This document shows, piece after piece, positions 1 to 12,449 of a stretch of DNA of 64,000 bases. The DNA comes from Luidia sarsii. Taxonomy: Eukaryota > Echinodermata > Asteroidea > Paxillosida > Luidiidae. The DNA is taken from positions 8,334,566-8,398,565 of the forward strand of contig OX465115.1 of assembly GCA_949987565.1 (NCBI GenBank), written 5' to 3'. The notes beneath the pieces are model-generated. The model had not been told where the DNA came from, made no database searches, and saw only the letters and a list, made by a program, of their open reading frames with translations. A program made the translations under genes and the position numbers. Every line of letters begins with the position of its first letter. Positions within the stretch are counted from its first letter, which is position 1.

Positions 1-2098
1 CAGAATTGTTATGATTTTGTTCATATTATAATGTAGTCCCATACACTTTGTGCGCATAATATGCACGTGCTTTAAAGGGGCAACTTGTACACTACACTGT
101 AGTCATTAATTGTGGATTCACGTAGGTAGATCTAAACTTCAGACGAAGATTACTACCTGAACGAAGAAGAAATCGTATTTTTATTTTGTCTTCAACCGAC
201 TCAACATATACCCCGAATTGAAAATATCAAAACATATTTCCGGAATTTCCTTTGTTTTTCATTGTTTAGGTTTTTTTATACTAAGGGCCATAGGTTTGTG
301 TACAAATTAGCTGTGAAATCCATTAAGGGCCTAATATCAAATACAAATGGCTTCAAACTTGGCACATACTTAGGTTAGTAGATGGAGATTCATTGCAAAA
401 AGTGAGATCTTCATGACGTCACCACGTGTCACGTGACAGCGCTTTAAAGGGGCAAATTTCAAACTCAAATAAAAGCAAAAATGCAAATTCGTTTTGTTCC
501 AAGTTTGCACTATATCTAAGTTGGGAAAAGGTGTATCCAAAAATTGCCCTTATTTGATCGTGACGTCATCTCATGAATATTAATGAGGTCATAAACTTTT
601 AAGATTTTAACATTAAATTGAGCATATTTGGCAAACGGAGCAAGATTTTTTTCATTTTTTCGTTTATATCTAATGGGGATGTAGTTTAGAAACACCCTCC
701 GGGAACAAAATGTCATGACGCAATCATGACGTCATCAAAATGCGTGATTTTAAAGCACATATTAGCCAATGGTCAATCTTCTCGAAATTTGGTGGCCAGT
801 TAGCTATTGGGCTAGACATCTTAAATCCTGAGTATGGAACCGATTAAACATTGTTTTGAATTATTATGATTTGTTAAATATCATTTCTTAGTCCCATAGA
901 CTTTGTGCACGATACGTTGGTGTGCCTTTTGGGGTAGGAATGGATGGTACAGGTTCGAAACAGAGTTGCCACCTTCATGAACTCAATCAAAACGATGCTA
1001 AAAGGGTTTTACACCAATATACAGTAAAACTGTGTTTTTTTTCGTTTGTTTGTGCTTGAGTTGTCACGTGACCACAAAGGGCCAACCTGGCATGTGCAAT
1101 CACGCCACGATCTTAGATCCCGCAGGATCGATATTTAGCATATATCTAAGTTGGGCAACAATGTATCCAAATGTTGCAATAATTATGATGATGAGGTCAT
1201 CTCATGAATATTAATGAGGTAATAAAAAAACGATATTAAATCAATGGTTAACTCCCTTGTTGTGCTGTTGCTAGCGCATATAGCATGTGAGAGGAGTTTC
1301 AGGGACCAATTAGGTTTCATGACCTTCCTCATGTCATGTGACCCTTTCCTCCGGTCCAGACCGGAAGTACTGTAGTAATCATGCATGTGCTACTGGTTTT
1401 CAGATTTTCAACTTGGTCTTTCTTCGGGAAAAAAAAAGGAAAAGCTACACGTTCTGTTACAACAGACGTATGTTTCTAGTTTTGTCTTCTTCTTCTTCTT
1501 CTTCTTCTTCTTTTTCTGGTCGGAATAATCCCATAGACAAAGCACAGGGTTTTTTCGGAGGGCACTTTTGCCATTGAACAAACTTTGATTTTTTTCAAAC
1601 TTGACAAATGCATAGAACCCTTGCTGAAGTTGTGCACAGTTGTCTTTAAAACTTCATGACGTCACGATGTGTCACGTGACAGCGCTTTAAAGGGGCAAAT
1701 TTCAAATTGCAATAAAAGCAAAAAATTAATTTCGTTTTGTTCCAAGTTTGCACTATATCTAAGTTGGGAAAAGGTGTATCCAAAAATTGCCCTCATTTGA
1801 TCGTGACGTCATCTCATGAATATTAATGAGGTCATAAACTTTTAAGATTTTAACATTCAATTGAGCATATTTGGCCAACGGAGCAAGATTTTTTTATTGT
1901 TTTTGTTTATATCTATTAGGGATGTAGTCTAGAAACACCCTCTGGGGCCAAAATGCCATGACGCAATCGTGACGTCATCAAAATGCGTGTTTTTAAAACA
2001 CATATTTGCCAAAGGTCAATCGTCTCGAAATTTGGTGTGCAGGTAGCTATTGTGCTAGACATTCATAATCCTGAGTTGGGAATTAATTAACCATTGTT
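1..2098 (+). repeat. Higher-order unit 1 (~2.1 kb, three diverged cores)
   Basis: This is a full unit. CTAAGTTGGG marks three diverged core copies at about 516, 1146 and 1759. Block order: a leader found only in the 2.1-kb units (about 60-400), core 1 with three CREs, the CATAGACTTTGTGCACG / GGTTCGAAAC stretch (about 895-970), a middle block with a shorter core (about 980-1420), the small hairpin TCTGTT-AC-AACAGA and CTAGTT near 1455-1480, a (CTT)n tract near 1483-1514, and core 3. It serves as the reference for the other units. Confidence 0.92.
412..760 (+). promoter_or_regulatory. CRE and E-box cluster of the satellite core (example copy)
   Basis: In this copy perfect CRE palindromes TGACGTCA occur near 413 (in CATGACGTCACC), 561 (in CGTGACGTCATC) and 727 (in CATGACGTCATC), and CACGTGTCACGTGAC near 423-437 holds two CACGTG E-boxes. 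The same set recurs in nearly every core of the array. That these octamers and hexamers are consensus binding words for CREB/ATF and for USF/MITF/TFEB-type proteins is established; that they are bound here is not shown. Confidence 0.6.
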
Positions 2099-4266
2099 CA
2101 GAATTGTTATGATTTTGTTCATATTATAATGTAGTCCCATACACTTTGTGCGCATAATATGCACGTGCTTTAAAGGGGCAACTTGTACACTACACTGTAG
2201 TCATTAATTGTGGATTCACGTAGGTAGATCTAAACTTCAGACGAAGATTACTACCTGAACGAAGAAGAAATCGTATTTTTATTTTGTCTTCAACCGACTC
2301 AACATATATCCCGGATTGAAAATATCAAAACATATTTCCGGAATTTCCTTTGTTTTTCATTGTTTAGGTTTTTTTATACTAAGGGCCATAGGTTTGTGTA
2401 CAAATTAGCTGTGAAATCCATTAAGGGCCTAATATCAAATACAAATGGCTTCAAACTTGGCACATACTTAGGTTAGTAGATGGAGATTCATTGCAAAAAG
2501 TGAGATCTTCATGACGTCACCACGTGTCACGTGACAGCGCTTTAAAGGGGCAAATTTCAAACTCAAATAAAAGCAAAAATGCAAATTCGTTTGGTTTCAA
2601 TTTTGCAGCATATCTAAGTTGGGAAAAGATGTATCCAAAAATTGCCCTCATTTGATCGTGACGTCATCTCATGAATATTAATGAGGTCATAAACTTTTCA
2701 GATTTTAACATTAAATTGAGCATATTTGGCAAACGGAGCAAGATTTTTTTCATTTTTTCGTTTATATCTAATGGGGATGTAGTTTAGAAACACCCTCCGG
2801 GAACAAAATGTCATGACGCAATCATGACGTCATCAAAATGCGTGATTTTAAAGCACATATTAGCCAATGGTCAATCTTCTCTAAATTTGGTGGCCAGTTA
2901 GCTATTGGGCTAGACATCTTAAATCCTGAGTATGGAACCGATTAAAAATTGTTTTTAATTATTATGATTTGTTAAATATCATTTCTTAGTCCCATAGACT
3001 TTGTGCACGATACGTTGGTGTGCCTTTTGGGGTAGGAATGGATGGTACAGGTTCGAAACAGAGTTGCCACCTTCATGAACTCAATCAAAACGATGCTAAA
3101 AGGGTTTTACACCAATATACAGTAAAACTGTGTTTTTTTTCGTTTGTTTGTGCTTGAGTTGTCACGTGACCACCCTTTCAAGGGCCAACCTGGCATGTGC
3201 AATCACGCCACGATCTTAGATCCCGCAGGATCGATATTTAGCATATATCTAAGTTGGGCAACAATGTATCCAAATATTGCAATAATTATGATGATGAGGT
3301 CATCTTATGAATATTAATGAGGTAATAAAAAAACGATATTAAATCAATGGTTAACTCCCTTGTTGTGCTGTTGCTAGCGCATATAGCATGTGAGAGGAGT
3401 TTCAGGGACCAATTAGGTTTCATGACCTTCCTCATGTCATGTGACCCTTTCCTCCGGTCCAGACCGGAAGTACTGTAGTAATCATGCATGTGCTACTGGT
3501 TTTCAGATTTTCAACTTGGTCTTTCTTCGGGGAAAAAAAAGGAAAAGCTACACGTTCTGTTACAACAGACGTATGTTTCTAGTTAGCTTTTCCGTTCCAT
3601 ACGGAAAAGCTATTGTTCTTGTTCTGATTTTTTTTTTTTGTCTTCTTCTTCTTCTTCTTCTTCTTCTTCTTCTTCTTCTTTTTCTGGTCGGAATAATCCC
3701 ATAGACAAAGCACAGGGTTTTTTCGGAGGGCACTTTTGCCATTGAACAAACTTTGATTTTTTTCAAACTTGACAAATGCATAGAACCCTTGCTGAAGTTG
3801 TGCACAGTTGTCTTTAAAACTTCATGACGTCACCATGTGTCACGTGACAGTGCTTTAAAGGGACAAATTTCAAATTGCAATAAAAGCAAAAAATTAATTT
3901 CGTTTTGTTCCAAGTTTGCACTATATCTAAGTTGGGAAAAGGTGTATCCAAAAATTGCCCTCATTTGATCGTGACGTCATCTCATGAATATTAATGAGGT
4001 CATAAACTTTTAAGATTTTAACATTCAATTGAGCATATTTGGCCAACGGAGCAAGATTTTTTTACTGTTTTTGTTTATATCTATTAGGGATGTAGTCTAG
4101 AAACACCCTCTGGGGCCAAAATGGCATGACGCAATCGTGACGTCATCAAAATGCGTGTTTTTAAAACACATATTTGCCAAAGGTCAATCGTCTCTAAATT
4201 TGGTGTGCAGGTAGCTATTGTGCTAGAAATTCATAATCCTGAGTTGGGAATTAATTAACCATTGTT
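2099..4266 (+). repeat. Higher-order unit 2, with one AGCTTTTCCG hairpin module
   Basis: Same block order as unit 1. A ~50-bp hairpin module (stem-loop 3585-3611) is inserted exactly after CTAGTT, between it and the (CTT)n tract (about 3641-3682). Apart from that insertion and the length of (CTT)n, it differs from unit 1 by scattered substitutions only, which points to recent homogenisation. Confidence 0.92.
3585..3611 (+). repeat. Hairpin module, CCGT/ACGG type
   Basis: Perfect 11-bp arms AGCTTTTCCGT and ACGGAAAAGCT around loop TCCAT, followed by TATTGTTCTTGTTCTGATTTTT. It lies between CTAGTT and (CTT)n. Confidence 0.95.
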
Positions 4267-6387
4267 CAGAATTGTTATGATTTTGTTCATATTATAATGT
4301 AGTCCCATACACTTTGTGCGCATAATATGCACGTGCTTTAAAGGGGCAACTTGTACACTACACTGTAGTCATTAATTGTGGATTCACGTAGGTAGATCTA
4401 AACTTCAGACGAAGATTACTACCTGAACGAAGAAGAAATCGTATTTTTATTTTGTCTTCAACCGACTCAACATATACCCCGAATTGAAAATATCAAAACA
4501 TATTTCCGGAATTTCCTTTGTTTTTCATTGTTTAGGTTTTTTTATACTAAGGGCCATAGGTTTGTGTACAAATTAGCTGTGAAATCCATTAAGGGCCTAA
4601 TATCAAATACAAATGGCTTCAAACTTGGCACATACTTAGGTTAGTAGATGGAGATTCATTGCAAAAAGTGAGATCTTCATGACGTCACCACGTGTCACGT
4701 GACAGCGCTTTAAAGGGGCAAATTTCAAACTCAAATAAAAGCAAAAATGCAAATTCGTTTGGTTTCAATTTTGCAGCATATCTAAGTTGGGAAAAGATGT
4801 ATCAAAAAATTGCCCTCATTTGATCGTGACGTCATCTCATGAATATTAATGAGGTCATAAACTTTTAAGATGTTAACATTAAATTGAGCATATTTGGCAA
4901 ACGGAGCAAGATTTTTTTCATTTTTTCGTTTATATCTAATGGGGATGTAGTTTAGAAACACCCTCCGGGAACAAAATGTCATGACGCAATCGTGACGTCA
5001 TCAAAATGCGTGATTTCAAAGCACATATTAGCCAATGGTCAATCTTCTCGAAATTTGGTGGCCAGTTAGCTATTGGGCTAGACATCTTAAATCCTGAGTA
5101 TGGAACCGATTAAACATTGTTTTGAATTATTATGATTTGTTAAATATCATTTCTTAGTCCCTTAGACTTTGTGCACGATACGTTGGTGTGCCTTTTGGGG
5201 TAGGAATGGATGGTACAGGTTCGAAACAGAGTTGCCACCTTCATGAACTCAATCAAAACGATGCTAAAAGGGGTTTACACCAATATACAGTAAAACTGTG
5301 TTTTTTTTCGTTTGTTTGTGCTTGAGTTGTCACGTGACCACCCTTTAAAGGGCCAACCTGGCATGTGCAATCACGCCACGATCTTAGATCCCGCAGGAGC
5401 GATATTTAGCATATATCTAAGTTGGGCAACAATGTATCCAAATATTGCAATAATTATGATGATGAGGTCATCTTATGAATATTAATGAGGTAATAAAAAA
5501 ACGATATTAAATCAATGGTTAACTCCCTTGTTGTGCTGTTGCTAGCGCATATAGCATGTGAGAGGAGTTTCAGGGACCAATTAGGTTTCATGACCTTCCT
5601 CATGTCATGTGACCCTTTCCTCCGGTCCAGACCGGAAGTACTGTAGTAATCATGCATGTGCTACTGGTTTTCAGATTTTCAACTTGGTCTTTCTTCGGGA
5701 AAAAAAAAGGAAAAGCTACACGTTCTGTTACAACAGACGTATGTTTCTAGTTTTGTCTTCTTCTTCTTCTTCTTCTTCTTCTTCTTCTTCTTCTTCTTCT
5801 TTTTCTGGTCGGAATTTTCCCATAGACAAAGCACAGGGTTTTTTCGGAGGGCACTTTTGCCATTGAACAAACTTTGATTTTTTCCAAACTTGACAAATGC
5901 ATAGAACCCTTGCTGAAGTTGTGCACAGTTGTTTTTAAAACTTCATGACGTCACCATGTGTCACGTGACAGCGCTTTAAAGGGGCAAATTTCAAATTGCA
6001 ATAAAAGCAAAAAATTAATTTCGTTTGGTTCCAAGTTTGCACTATATCTAAGTTGGGAAAAGGTGTATCCAAAAATTGCCCTCATTTGATCGTGACGTCA
6101 TCTCATGAATATTAATGAGGTCATAAACTTTTAAGATTTTAACATTCAATTGAGCATATTTGGCCAACGGAGCAAGATTTTTTTATTGTTTTTGTTTATA
6201 TCTATTAGGGATGTAGTCTAGAAACACCCTCTGGGGCCAAAATGCCATGACGCAATCGTGACGTCATCAAAATGCGTGTTTTTAAAACACATATTTGCCA
6301 AAGGTCAATCGTCTCGAAATTTGGTGTGCAGGTAGCTATTGTGCTAGACATTCATAATCCTGAGTTGGGAATTAATTAACCATTGTT
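4267..6387 (+). repeat. Higher-order unit 3
   Basis: A full unit without the hairpin module; (CTT)n lies at about 5755-5803. It carries marker variants also seen in the 10332 unit: AAGATGTTAAC near 4866, CCCTTAGAC near 5159 and GCAGGAGCGAT near 5394. These shared variants show that units 3 and 7 descend from one duplicated block. Confidence 0.92.
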
Positions 6388-8492
6388 CAGAATTGTTATG
6401 ATTTTGTTCATATTATAATGTAGTCCCATACACTTTGTGCGCATAATATGCACGTGCTTTAAAGGGGCAACTTGTACACTACACTGTAGTCATTAATTAT
6501 GGATTCACTTAGGTAGATCTAAACTTCAGACGAAGATTACTACCTGAACGAAGAAGAAATCGTATTTTTATTTTGTCTTCAACCGACTCAACATATACCC
6601 CGGATTGAAAATATCAAAACATATTTCCGGAATTTCCTTTGTTTTTCATTGTTTAGGTTTTTTATACTAAGGGCCATAGGTTTGTGTACAAATTAGCTGT
6701 GAAATCCATTAAGGGCCTAATATCAAATACAAATGGCTTCAAACTTGGGACATACTTAGGTTAGTAGATGGAGATTCATTGCAAAAAGTGAGATCTTCAT
6801 GACGTCACCACGTGTCACGTGACAGCGCTTTAAAGGGGCAAATTTCAAACTCAAATAAAAGCAAAAATGCAAATTCGTTTGGTTTCAATTTTGCAGCATA
6901 TCTAAGTTGGGAAAATATGTATCCAAAAATTGCCCTCATTTGATCGTGACGTCATCTCATGAATATTAATGAGGTCATAAACTTTTAATATTTTAACATT
7001 AAATTGAGCATATTTGGCAAACGGAGCAAGATTTTTTTTCATTTTTTCGTTTATATCTAATGGGGATGTAGTTTAGAAACACCCTCCGGGAACAAAATGT
7101 CATGACGTAATCATGACGTCATCAAAATGCGTGATTTTAAAGCACATATTATTAGCCAATGGTCAATCTTCTCGAAATTTGGTGGCCAGTTAGCTATTGG
7201 GCTAGACATCTTAAATCCTGAGTATGGAACCGATTAAACATTGTTTTGAATTATTATGATTTGTTAAATATCATTTCTTAGTCCCATAGACTTTGTGCAC
7301 GATACGTTGGTGTGCCTTTTGGGGTAGGAATGGATGGTACAGGTTCGAAACAGAGTTGCCACCTTCATGAACTCAATCAAAACGATGCTTAAAGGGGTTT
7401 ACACCAATGTACAGTAAAACTGTGTTTTTTGTCGTTTGTTTGTGCTTGAGTTGTCACGTGACCACCCTTTAAAGGGCCAACCTGGCATGTGCAATCACGC
7501 CACGATCTTAGATCCCGCAGGATCGATATTTAGCATATATCTAAGTTGGGCAACAATGTATCCAAATATTGCAATAATTATGATGATGAGGTCATCTCAT
7601 GAATATTAATGAGGTAATAAAAAAACGATATTAAATCAATGGTTAACTCCCTTGTTGTGCTGTTGCTAGCGCATATAGCATGTGAGAGGAGTTTCAGGGA
7701 CCAATTAGGTTTCATGACCTTCCTCATGTCATGTGACCCCTTCCTCCGGTCCAGACCGGAAGTACTGTAGTAATCATGCATGTGCTACTGGTTTTCAGAT
7801 TTTCAACTTGGTCTTTCTTCGGGAAAAAAAAGGAAAAGCTACACGTTCTGTTACAACAGACGTATGTTTCTAGTTTCTTCTTCTTCTTCTTCTTCTTCTT
7901 CTTCTTTTTCTTCTCGGAATTTTCCCATAGACAAAGCACATGGTTTTTTCGGAGGGCATTTTTGCCATTGAACAATTTTTTTTTTTTTTTAAACTTGGCA
8001 AATGCATAGAGCCCTTGCTGAAGTTGTGCACAGTTGTCTTTAAAACTTCATGACGTCACCACGTGTCACGTGATAGCGCTTTAAAGGGGCAAATTTCAAA
8101 CTGCAATAAAAGCAAAAAAACAATTTCGTTTTGTTCCAAGTTTGCACTATATCTAAGTTGGGAAAAGGTGTATCCAAAAATTGCCCTCATTTGATCGTGA
8201 CGTCATCTCATGAATATTAATGAGGTCATAAACTTTAAAGATTTTAACATTCAATTGAGCATATTTGGCCAACGGAGCAAGATTTTTTTATTGTTTTTGT
8301 TTATATCTATTAGGGATGTAGTCTAGAAACATCCTCCAGGGCAAAAATGCCATGACGCAATTGTGACGTCATCAAAATGCGTGTTTTTAAAACGCATATT
8401 TGTCAAAGATCAATCGTCACGAAATTTGTTGGGCATTTAGCTATTGGGCTAGACATTCTAAATCCTGAGTTTTGAAGTAATTGATCATTGTT
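6388..8492 (+). repeat. Higher-order unit 4
   Basis: A full unit without the hairpin module; (CTT)n lies at about 7875-7906. A private ATT duplication is present near 7149 (TATTATTAGCC where other units have TATTAGCC). A T-run of about 14 bases near 7976 interrupts the usual TTTGATTTTTTTC stretch. Confidence 0.9.
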
Positions 8493-9397
8493 CAGAATTA
8501 TTATGATTTTTTGAAAAATATAATGAAGTCCCATACACGTTGTGCACGAAATATGCACGTGCGTTTTGGGGTAGGAATGGAGGATACGGGTTCGAAACCC
8601 AGTGACGTAAACTCTCTTTTTTTCGTCCGTCACAAATTCAATTAAAATGACGCGAAGTGGGCCTTAACCTATTATAGAATAAACACATGTATTTTGTTCT
8701 CTTTTTCTTTGTCTGTTTTTGCTTGGGTGGTCACGTGAAAGGGCCAAACCGTCAATCACGATGCTACCTATCCGCGTATCAGACAGTTGCTGTGAAGTGC
8801 GCCCTCATGTGGTGCAGAAAGAAAATAAATGGCTGGTGTACCGCATAATTTTTTCGGAAGGCATTTTTGCCATTGAACAAACTATGATTTTTTTCAAACT
8901 TGACAAATATATAGAGCCCTTGCTGAAGTTGTGCGCAGTTGTCTTGAAAACTTCATGACGTCACCACGTGTCAAGTGACAGCGCTTTAAAGGGGCAAATT
9001 TCAAAATTCAATAAAAGCAAAAAAGCAATTTTGTTTTGTTCCAAGTTTGCACTATATCTAAGTTGGGAAAAGGTGTATCCAAAAATTGCCCTCATTTGAT
9101 CGTGACGTCATCTCATGAATATTAATGAGGTCATAAACTTTTAAGATTTTAACATTCAATTGAGCATATTTGGCCAACGGAGCAAGATTTTTTTCATTTT
9201 TTCGATTATATCTATTGGGGATGTAGTTTATAAACGCCCTCCGGGGCCAAAATGCCATGACGCAATCGTGACGTCATCAAAAAGCGTGTTTTTAAAACGC
9301 ATATTTGCCAAAGGTCAATCGTCTCGAAATTTGCTAGGCATCTAGCTATTGGGCTAGACATTCTGAATCCTGAGTTTGGAAACAATCGACCATTGTT
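8493..9397 (+). repeat. Short variant unit (~0.9 kb) with a substituted middle
   Basis: This unit keeps the flanking cores but has no (CTT)n tract, and about 8600-8845 is sequence found in no other unit. A B-box-like stretch (ACGGGTTCGAAACCC) lies at 8586-8600. The usual join is replaced by unique DNA that runs into TTTTTCGGAAGGCATTTTTGCC. It looks like an older or recombinant copy trapped between the homogenised units. Confidence 0.85.
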
Positions 9398-9513
9398 CAT
9401 AATTATTATGATTTTTTTAATGTTATAATGAAGTCCCATACACTTTGTGCACGAAATATGCACGTGCGTTTTGGGGTAGAAATTGAGGTTCCGAGTTCGA
9501 ATCCCGCTGATGT

Positions 9514-9547
<34 letters not shown>

Positions 9548-10331
9548 AGCCAGATGCGGAAAAGCGTTATGTTCTGTTAGCCAACAGACATAAATCTCTA
9601 GTTAGCTTTTCCGTTCCATACGGAAAAGCTATTGTTCTTGTTCTGATTTTTTAGCTTTTCCGTTCCATACGGAAAAGCTATTGTTCTTGTTCTGATTTTT
9701 TTTTTTTGTCTTCTTCTTCTTCTTCTTCTTCTTCTTCTTCTTCTTTTTCTGGTCGGAATAATCCCATAGACAAAGCACAGGGTTTTTTCGGAGGGCACTT
9801 TTGCCATTGAACAAACTTTGATTTTTTTCAAACTTGACAAATGCATAGAACCCTTGCTGAAGTTGTGCACAGTTGTCTTTAAAACTTCATGACGTCACCA
9901 TGTGTCACGTGACAGTGCTTTAAAGGGGCAAATTTCAAATTGCAATAAAAGCAAAAAATTAATTTCGTTTTGTTCCAAGTTTGCACTATATCTAAGTTGG
10001 GAAAAGGTGTATCCAAAAATTGCCCTCATTTGATCGTGACGTCATCTCATGAATATTAATGAGGTCATAAACTTTTAAGATTTTAACATTCAATTGAGCA
10101 TATTTGGCCAACGGAGCAAGATTTTTTTACTGTTTTTGTTTATATCTATTAGGGATGTAGTCTAGAAACACCCTCTGGGGCCAAAATGGCATGACGCAAT
10201 CGTGACGTCATCAAAATGCGTGTTTTTAAAACACATATTTGCCAAAGGTCAATCGTCTCTAAATTTGGTGTGCAGGTAGCTATTGTGCTAGAAATTCATA
10301 ATCCTGAGTTGGGAATTAATTAACCATTGTT
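9398..10331 (+). repeat. Short unit with B box, T-run and two tandem hairpin modules
   Basis: An element of ~0.93 kb: B-box-like GAGTTCGAATCCCG at 9493-9506, a ~24-base T-run from 9518, the hairpin TCTGTT-AGCC-AACAGA near 9574, CTAGTT near 9598, two hairpin modules (9604-9630 and 9653-9679, 49-bp period), then (CTT)n at about 9709-9746 and one core. It shows the basic element without the 2.1-kb elaboration. Confidence 0.9.
9604..9679 (+). repeat. Two tandem hairpin modules, CCGT/ACGG type
   Basis: Two copies of the AGCTTTTCCGT / TCCAT / ACGGAAAAGCT hairpin (9604-9630, 9653-9679) separated by TATTGTTCTTGTTCTGATTTTTT. Arms and loops are identical in both. Confidence 0.95.
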
Positions 10332-12449
10332 CAGAATTGTTATGATTTTGTTCATATTATAATGTAGTCCCATACACTTTGTGCGCATAATATGCACGTG
10401 CTTTAAAGGGGCAACTTGTACACTACACTGTAGTCATTAATTGTGGATTCACGTAGGTAGACCTAAACTTCAGACGAAGATTACTACCTGAACGAAGAAG
10501 AAATCGTATTTTTATTTTGTCTTCAACCGACTCAACATATACCCCGAATTGAAAATATCAAAACATATTTCCGGAATTTCCTTTGTTTTTCATTGTTTAG
10601 GTTTTTTTATACTAAGGGCCATAGGTTTGTGTACAAATTAGCTGTGAAATCCATTAAGGGCCTAATATCAAATACAAATGGCTTCAAACTTGGCACATAC
10701 TTAGGTTAGTAGATGGAGATTCATTGCAAAAAGTGAGATCTTCATGACGTCACCACGTGTCACGTGACAGCGCTTTAAAGGGGCAAATTTCAAACTCAAA
10801 TAAAAGCAAAAATGCAAATTCGTTTGGTTTCAATTTTGCAGCATATCTAAGTTGGGAAAAGATGTATCAAAAAATTGCCCTCATTTGATCGTGACGTCAT
10901 CTCATGAATATTAATGAGGTCATAAACTTTTAAGATGTTAACATTAAATTGAGCATATTTGGCAAACGGAGCAAGATTTTTTTCATTTTTTCGTTTATAT
11001 CTAATGGGGATGTAGTTTAGAAACACCCTCCGGGAACAAAATGTCATGACGCAATCGTGACGTCATCAAAATGCGTGATTTTAAAGCACATATTAGCCAA
11101 TGGTCAATCTTCTCGAAATTTTGTGGCCAGTTAGCTATTGGGCTAGACATCTTAAATCCTGAGTATGGAACCGATTAAACATTGTTTTGAATTATTATGA
11201 TTTGTTAAATATCATTTCTTAGTCCCTTAGACTTTGTGCACGATACGTTGGTGTGCCTTTTGGGGTAGGAATGGATGGTACAGGTTCGAAACAGAGTTGC
11301 CACCTTCATGAACTCAATCAAAACGATGCTAAAAGGGGTTTACACCAATATACAGTAAAACTGTGTTTTTTTGTTTTTTTTGTGCTTGAGTTGTCACGTG
11401 ACCACCCTTTAAAGGGCCAACCTGGCATGTGCAATCACGCCACGATCTTAGATCCCGCAGGAGCGATATTTAGCATATATCTAAGTTGGGCAACAATGTA
11501 TCCAAATATTGCAATAATTATGATGATGAGGTCATCTTATGAATATTAATGAGGTAATAAAAAAACGATATTAAATCAATGGTTAACTCCCTTGTTGTGC
11601 TGTTGCTAGCGCATATAGCATGTGAGAGGAGTTTCAGGGACCAATTAGGTTTCATGACCTTCCTCATGTCATGTGACCCTTTCCTCCGGTCCAGACCGGA
11701 AGTACTGTAGTAATCATGCATGTGCTACTGGTTTTCAGATTTTCAACTTGGTCTTTCTTCGGGAAAAAAAAAGGAAAAGCTACACGTTCTGTTACAACAG
11801 ACGTATGTTTCTAGTTTTTTTTGTCTTCTTCTTCTTCTTCTTCTTCTTCTTCTTCTTCTTCTTTTTCTGGTCGGAATTTTCCCATAGACAAAGCACAGGG
11901 TTTTTTCGGAGGGCACTTTTGCCATTGAACAAACTTTGATTTTTTTCAAACTTGACAAATGCATAGAACCCTTGCTGAAGTTGTGCACAGTTGTCTTTAA
12001 AACTTCATGACGTCACCATGTGTTACGTGACAGCGCTTTAAAGGGGCAAATTTCAAATTGCAATAAAAGCAAAAAATTAATTTCGTTTTGTTCCAAGTTT
12101 GCACTATATCTAAGTTGGGAAAAGGTGTATCCAAAAATTGCCCTCATTTGATCGTGACGTCATCTCATGAATATTAATGAGGTCATAAACTTTTAAGATT
12201 TTAACATTCAATTGAGCATATTTGGCCAACGGAGCAAGATTTTTTTATTGTTTTTGTTTATATCTATTAGGGATGTAGTCTAGAAACACCCTCTGGGGCC
12301 AAAATGCCATGACGCAATCGTGACGTCATCAAAATGCGTGTTTTTAAAACACATATTTGCCAAAGGTCAATCGTCTCGAAATTTGGTGTGCAGGTAGCTA
12401 TTGTGCTAGACATTCATAATCCTGAGTTGGGAATTAATTAACCATTGTT
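10332..12449 (+). repeat. Higher-order unit 7, duplicate of the 4267 unit
   Basis: A full unit; (CTT)n lies at about 11824-11862. It shares rare variants with the 4267 unit at a constant offset of about 6.06 kb (AAGATGTTAAC near 10931, CCCTTAGAC near 11224, GCAGGAGCGAT near 11458). The shared block seems to begin at the hairpin module (3585 versus 9653) and end near the next landmark, about 2.8 kb. Confidence 0.92.

Noticed and set aside
516..716. Recurring ~66-codon minus-strand frame (MTFCSRRVFLNYIP...) in many satellite units
   Set aside because: It recurs only because the DNA recurs. Changes between copies are not biased to synonymous positions, there is no start context or domain, and it overlaps the CRE and palindrome blocks.
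3560..3805. Frames with long Arg, Lys, Ser, Leu or Phe runs across the array
   Set aside because: These are translations of the (CTT)n microsatellite in different frames.
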